Origin: Methylonatrum sp040877625 | Lineage (GTDB): Bacteria > Pseudomonadota > Gammaproteobacteria > Nitrococcales > Aquisalimonadaceae | DNA length: 64,000 nt | Direction: 5' to 3' | Assembly: GCA_040877625.1 (NCBI GenBank) | Contig: JBBDNK010000041.1 | Coordinates: 186,001 to 250,000, forward strand | Shown here: in pieces, positions 61,601 through 64,000 of the stretch | How the letters are laid out: each line of letters starts with the position of its first letter | How positions within the stretch are numbered: position 1 is the stretch's first letter | Translations under genes and position numbers: made by a program | The notes under the pieces: model-generated | What the model saw: only the letters and a program-made list of their open reading frames with translations | What the model was told of the DNA's origin: nothing | The model's database searches: none

Positions 61601-62859
61601 TTGCGCGTTCGCGAGCGCCAGGCATTAGGCTCGCGGAGGCGCTTGCCGTCGGAGCGGATCACATCGCGGATCGCCAGCCCGCCCTGGCCGGGATCGGGCA
61701 ACCGCAGGTACAGAAAACCGGGGGTCGCGGCGGTCTCCAGGGTGTAATGATGCTCCGCGCCATGCTGGCCGAGGTAGGTCAGCACGGACTGCGCGGAGTG
61801 GTCCGCCACCGGGAAGTCGTCACCGCTGGATTCATGGACGCGCAGATCAGCGCCGTCTTCGGCGAGGAAGTCGCGCACGCCGTCCCGGCCGGGCAGATCC
61901 ACGAGTACGTCGCGGATCAGCCAATGGGTATTGGCCGCTTCGAGCAGGGAGGTCAGGGCGCCGCCGAGTTCATCGGCATGCGAGAACGCGGCCTGGAAAT
62001 CCACGAACTTGCCGGACAGGCTGGTCACCATGCTCCAGCGCCCGACCGTTGACGCCTGCGGGGGGATATCGCCGAACCCCAGCAACAACGTGGGCGCAAC
62101 CGGCCGGTCGTTGACCTGGCTGTCGAGGATCTCGAAGCCGATGGCGAGCCCTTGCGTGTTCTCGACGATGCGCGGCTGCGCCGAGTCGATGCTGACGTTA
62201 CGGGCGGTGCCCTGGCCATTGTTGCGCACGCGCACGCCCAAGGTGAAGGGCTCGGGCGACTCCACCACGCTGGTGAGGGGATCGTTGGCATGCACTTCCC
62301 GCGGCAGGAAGTAGTCCAGGGTGAGCAGCGGCATGGGCTTGACGAAGATGCCGTCGGGGGCAACATCGACGTGTTCGGCCTTGCCCCCCACGGTGTAGTC
62401 GAGGGTGGCGCCGACGAAGTAGAGTTTGCCTTGCGGCAGGCCGTCCGAGGCGCCGGGGGCGGGGATGATCAGCCAGCGGATATCGGCGGCGGCGCCCGCG
62501 GCGATGGTGCCGCCGGTGATGCTGTCAATGCCGTCGAGCTGGTCCACGCGGATGAAGAACGCGGCCTCGGTGGCGTTGGGATCGGAGCTGGCGACGACCG
62601 GCAGACCGCTGGCGTCGGAGAACCGCACCTGGATCTGGACATTGTCCAGGGTCAGGGTGTCCAGGCTGTTGGTGATGCGCATCCGCGCCTCGAAGGCCTG
62701 GCGCTCCAGTGTGAGCTCCTGCTCGATCTCGATCTTGACCACGGCGCAGACTGTGTCGTCCGTTGCGCCGAAGGCCGGCGCCGCCAGTGCGGCCAACAGC
62801 AGTAGCCACCAGGCGCGGCACAGCGTGCGGCCCAGATCAAATATCCCTTTTGTCTTCAT
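58675..62859 (-). CDS. Very large exported protein with GDGDT repeats and choice-of-anchor-U-like C-terminus
   Basis: The 1394-aa protein has a signal peptide (CRAWWLLLLAALAAPAFGAT). Beta-rich Ig-like or cadherin-like modules occupy about 30-530, and an acidic linker (EPPEDDDSNTDDEDEQEPEE) is near residue 555. Further beta domains precede a GDGDT/GDGDA tract of about 57 residues (about 830-885), then HYR-like and Ig-like modules. The C-terminal region (GDSQGDGLADYLRREATP; GIGWRDFVEDTANRLHSSSR; LTLQDGGPNDTGGDANGLIR) resembles the choice-of-anchor-U domain of secreted proteins. It is probably a calcium-rich surface or extracellular protein; the role is unknown. Confidence 0.75.
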   Translation of the reverse strand: MKTKGIFDLGRTLCRAWWLLLLAALAAPAFGATDDTVCAVVKIEIEQELTLERQAFEARMRITNSLDTLTLDNVQIQVRFSDASGLPVVASSDPNATEAAFFIRVDQLDGIDSITGGTIAAGAAADIRWLIIPAPGASDGLPQGKLYFVGATLDYTVGGKAEHVDVAPDGIFVKPMPLLTLDYFLPREVHANDPLTSVVESPEPFTLGVRVRNNGQGTARNVSIDSAQPRIVENTQGLAIGFEILDSQVNDRPVAPTLLLGFGDIPPQASTVGRWSMVTSLSGKFVDFQAAFSHADELGGALTSLLEAANTHWLIRDVLVDLPGRDGVRDFLAEDGADLRVHESSGDDFPVADHSAQSVLTYLGQHGAEHHYTLETAATPGFLYLRLPDPGQGGLAIRDVIRSDGKRLREPNAWRSRTRNQTMEWDYAINLFDAQSTGRYTLILTAVADVPQPPVIAFLPDRVTHERGQLSFLVEASDPHGGEITLSSPGLPGNAAFVDQGTGTGVFTWHPRDGDAGVYDVTFMAANAHLESARTATITVNPWWDPDGEGLEPPEDDDSNTDDEDEQEPEEPVAGIHGQSGLAEVAADWRVLTLHHAFEAPVLLLGAPSEGAIGPGVVEARRRADGHFDIRLVEWNAEVASEGVETLPYLVLEAGHYHLLDGSRWEVGVIELPADGAWHNVEFSAPFETPPTLLLSPQSADDGQAPMAARSAATDAQSFSAALLGTVENEGEPANRHIAYLAIAQSQAAGSLVLDDVSRAYAVKTVELIEAHTEVGQTHLRLDLPFEPETPVVEQAHVLTLDSGSFATLATADATWPAGVRRGNPGGDTGDGDTGDGDTGDGDTGDGDAGDGDAGDGDAGDGDTGDGDAGDGDTGDGDTGDGDSSDDPNAPQVEVPADIFVDAVGRLTPVFLGQAQAWSSSGEPLEVVPDRTAIFTPGRHGVIWRAVDADGNVGFSTQYVHVRPLANFGVDQWVAQGSTVTVTVYLNGVAPAYPVELAYTVDGGANYPLEHNAVSGVLVLEDGETEGRITFDVHALGDTGAPDRAVRFRLTEAANAAVGAWNTHHVWITEHGLPPVVRLEASQQLDANGQPIATRKVLRDGGLVTVRVEPGTAEAHAYDWTGTANVLINQPDDDPGTFVFDPAGLGSGYYRVVVDVTTTAPPLLDSRQTLLLQVLGHCPYAATGPCTDLGDSQGDGLADYLRREATPAGTVATADGQWLGTMPGLRIRQGWTASAAGHASATVQRSDLAGKKYGRAAPAPQSGPHLAGYQQVGSIYDFEVTGMSKVGASVAVTIPLLDSVAVTQSARYLVFHEGIGWRDFVEDTANRLHSSSRDAAGECPLAGDPRYRPGLVAGARCLQLTLQDGGPNDTGGDANGLIRSTGALYVRTGGPGRR
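60211..60382. repeat. Tandem 15-bp repeat encoding Gly-Asp-Gly-Asp-Thr/Ala
   Basis: About 11-12 near-identical 15-bp units of the type CCGGTGTCGCCGTCT (plus strand) lie inside the 1394-aa gene. Units differ mainly at the Thr/Ala codon (gtg/gca) and a third-base site. Because the period is a multiple of three, copy-number change keeps the frame. Confidence 0.9.
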
Positions 62860-63395
62860 GCGTCCTGCCCTCTTGGCCGCACCGCTTCGTGAGCGGGCGG
62901 GTGCCCCCCTGGCGTGTCGGCGAACGTGGGTGATCGCCGGTTCGTATTGTTTATTGTTTATCGTGTTCGATTGGCTGGTGCCGGATCTTTCTGGTGCCTC
63001 GATTACGGCGCGAAACCAGTGAATTCATCGTTATAAATTCCCATGATGTCCTGGCTTTGCAGCGTGCCCGGCGGCAAGGCGCCGACCATACCACCAAAAC
63101 CAGGTTCTTGCCACGGTACGGGACACTAGGGAGACACTGATTTATTCGCCGGTCAACCGCCCAGGTCGCGGTGCACCTTGCCGATTTCGTTGATCCGGCC
63201 GGACCGAACGCCCGCCTCTTCGCGGCCTTCGCGCGCCGGGTGAAACTCCAGCGCGCCCATGCCGCGCATTCCGATATAAAGCAGGGCGATCGGCGGCGTT
63301 GTATGCATAAGTGTAGAGGGGATGGGTGCACCGGGAGTGCCGGTCCTATCCGTCCTCGTCTGGGTGGATTGGGTTGTGAGGACCAGGCTTCGTTG
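62860..63395. other. Intergenic region with a degenerate gene remnant
   Basis: The 536 bp between the two leftward secreted-protein genes hold the upstream region of the 1394-aa gene and the short HipA-like remnant listed separately. The sequence near 62940-62965 contains the AT-rich direct repeat TTGTTTATTGTTTA. No intact gene is visible. Confidence 0.4.
63153..63308 (-). pseudogene. HipA-like toxin fragment, 51 codons
   Basis: A minus-strand frame from ATG 63308 to TGA 63153 reads TPPIALLYIGMRGMGALEFH followed by PAREGREEAG. The (Y/F)-(I/V)-G-x-R-G-M-G-A-L-x-(F/Y)-x-P pattern recalls the N-terminal region of HipA-type kinases of toxin-antitoxin systems. The remaining ~380 residues of a HipA are absent on both sides, so this would be a remnant. 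The identification rests on one motif and no search was possible. Confidence 0.4.
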
Positions 63396-63932
63396 CTATT
63401 TCCACCCGCCGGATTTCGCCATCAGAGACACCATGTATTTCGACTGTTTTTGGTCCGGCTCAAACACGGTAAGTGTTAGTGTGTATTCTGTTTTTGGAGC
63501 CGCATCGAAATATGTTGCCGGTTCTTCTCGCCCATATACGAATGCCCGATTCTCTCCTGCTCGCACGGCCCATGTCCACGCATCAAGTGGCGCTTTCTTT
63601 GCAAATAGAATTTTTCCGTCCGGGCTCGCCAACTCAATAGAAACCGTCGGACTTGCGGCCTTCCGCTCGATGAGGTTGTTGTTATCCGGTGCGACGATCT
63701 CAAAGCCCACCACGAAGTTTACCTCCGGGAGATTCGCAATCCGGAAAGTCCTTGTTCCCCGATGCGTTAGGTCAACCGAACCAAGATCGAGCACGTAGCG
63801 ATCAGTTGCAGCTCTCGCTCCGTTGTCGATCAACTGCCCGTCTCCTGTGTAATTCGATACGCGATAACATCCCGAAAATATGACTGGAACAGCGATCATC
63901 GATCCGAATAACAATCTCATCAGACGGTTCAT
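63396..63932 (-). CDS. Lipoprotein of unknown function, 178 aa
   Basis: A type II signal peptide (MNRLMRLLFGSMIAVPVIFS ahead of the lipobox Cys in FSGC) directs lipidation. The mature ~157 residues are beta-rich: RYVLDLGSVDLTHRGTRTFR, NFVVGFEIV, SIELASPDGKILFAKK and YTLTLTVFEPDQKQSKYMVS, resembling a small jelly-roll or Ig-like domain. ATG 63932 is preferred over 63950 because it places the signal peptide at the start. The GC content is lower than in neighbouring genes. I do not recognise the family. Confidence 0.65.
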   Translation of the reverse strand: MNRLMRLLFGSMIAVPVIFSGCYRVSNYTGDGQLIDNGARAATDRYVLDLGSVDLTHRGTRTFRIANLPEVNFVVGFEIVAPDNNNLIERKAASPTVSIELASPDGKILFAKKAPLDAWTWAVRAGENRAFVYGREEPATYFDAAPKTEYTLTLTVFEPDQKQSKYMVSLMAKSGGWK

Positions 63933-63958
63933 TTGGTTGATACCCTTCAATTAACGAC

Positions 63959-63990
63959 GGCCACGCCGGTTTCTTCCTGCTGGCGTGGGC
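63959..63990. terminator. Hairpin at the right edge
   Basis: CCACGCC (63961-63967) pairs with GGCGTGG (63982-63988) around a T-rich loop, just upstream of the lipoprotein gene. It may terminate a leftward gene outside the window. There is no adjacent U-tract in view. Confidence 0.3.
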
Positions 63991-64000
63991 AGCGACGGTG

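Noticed and set aside
62951..63331. 126-codon leftward frame as an independent gene
   Set aside because: Its sequence is the frame-shifted shadow of the HipA-like fragment, rich in Arg/Cys with no domain.

Overview
This 64 kb window is GC-rich bacterial chromosome, roughly 60-65% GC by eye. It is densely packed with genes and shows no rRNA, tRNA, CRISPR array, intact insertion sequence or prophage that I could recognise. Gene families and organisation (homodimeric AceE-type E1, BtuBCDF with a CobTSU-CbiB salvage set, an AtoE-type transporter, MotA/OmpA pairs, a two-component-linked stressosome) suggest a gammaproteobacterium, possibly a halophilic or alkaliphilic Ectothiorhodospiraceae-like lineage. 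That placement is inference from content only.

Layout. At 1-1195 a ParD-like antitoxin fragment, a small unknown gene and a SAM methyltransferase run leftward. At 1318-6752 a large LuxR/TPR regulator lies divergent to an orphan pyruvate-dehydrogenase-type E1 and a 2-hydroxyacid dehydrogenase. At 6832-10724 a leftward operon encodes a stressosome (RsbR, RsbS, RsbT, RsbX) followed by a histidine kinase and a NarL-type regulator. The N-terminus of the kinase resembles the RsbT-binding domain of RsbU, which suggests a direct stressosome-to-two-component link. At 11053-12877 an exported protein overlaps a sugar-phosphate transferase. At 13124-18130 there is a lower-GC accessory set: acyltransferase-like, MFS, lectin-like, acetyl-xylan-esterase-like and PhyH dioxygenase genes. 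At 18216-24413 lie a second response regulator, a Nu-class GST, a thiolase, a membrane protein, an MFS transporter and a methyltransferase.

At 24444-28923 is an NAD-type formate dehydrogenase operon with an unusual domain partition: a fused 24/51 kDa diaphorase subunit, a separate ferredoxin subunit and a short catalytic subunit. It is divergent from a FIST-PAS-GGDEF diguanylate cyclase. An encapsulated-ferritin-family protein without encapsulin sits at 31497, followed by NAD kinase, an Atg22-like MFS transporter, a YdjM-like hydrolase and a TetR regulator. At 35845-41874 a leftward group combines a MotA-like channel, a MotB/OmpA protein with a very long coiled coil, an ATP-grasp ligase and a 665-aa protein with a papain-like Cys/His/Asn pattern. 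This is the best candidate here for an undescribed system.

At 44308-56434 is a cobalamin salvage and uptake island: cobQ, cobO, riboswitch-controlled btuB, btuDCF, cobD and cbiB leftward; cobT, cobC and cobS rightward; cobU leftward. Together these import corrinoids, adenosylate and amidate them, and attach the aminopropanol arm and lower ligand. No corrin-ring synthesis genes are present. The right end holds secreted proteins, including a 1394-aa choice-of-anchor-U-like protein with a 15-bp tandem repeat, a lipoprotein, and a short remnant that looks like HipA.
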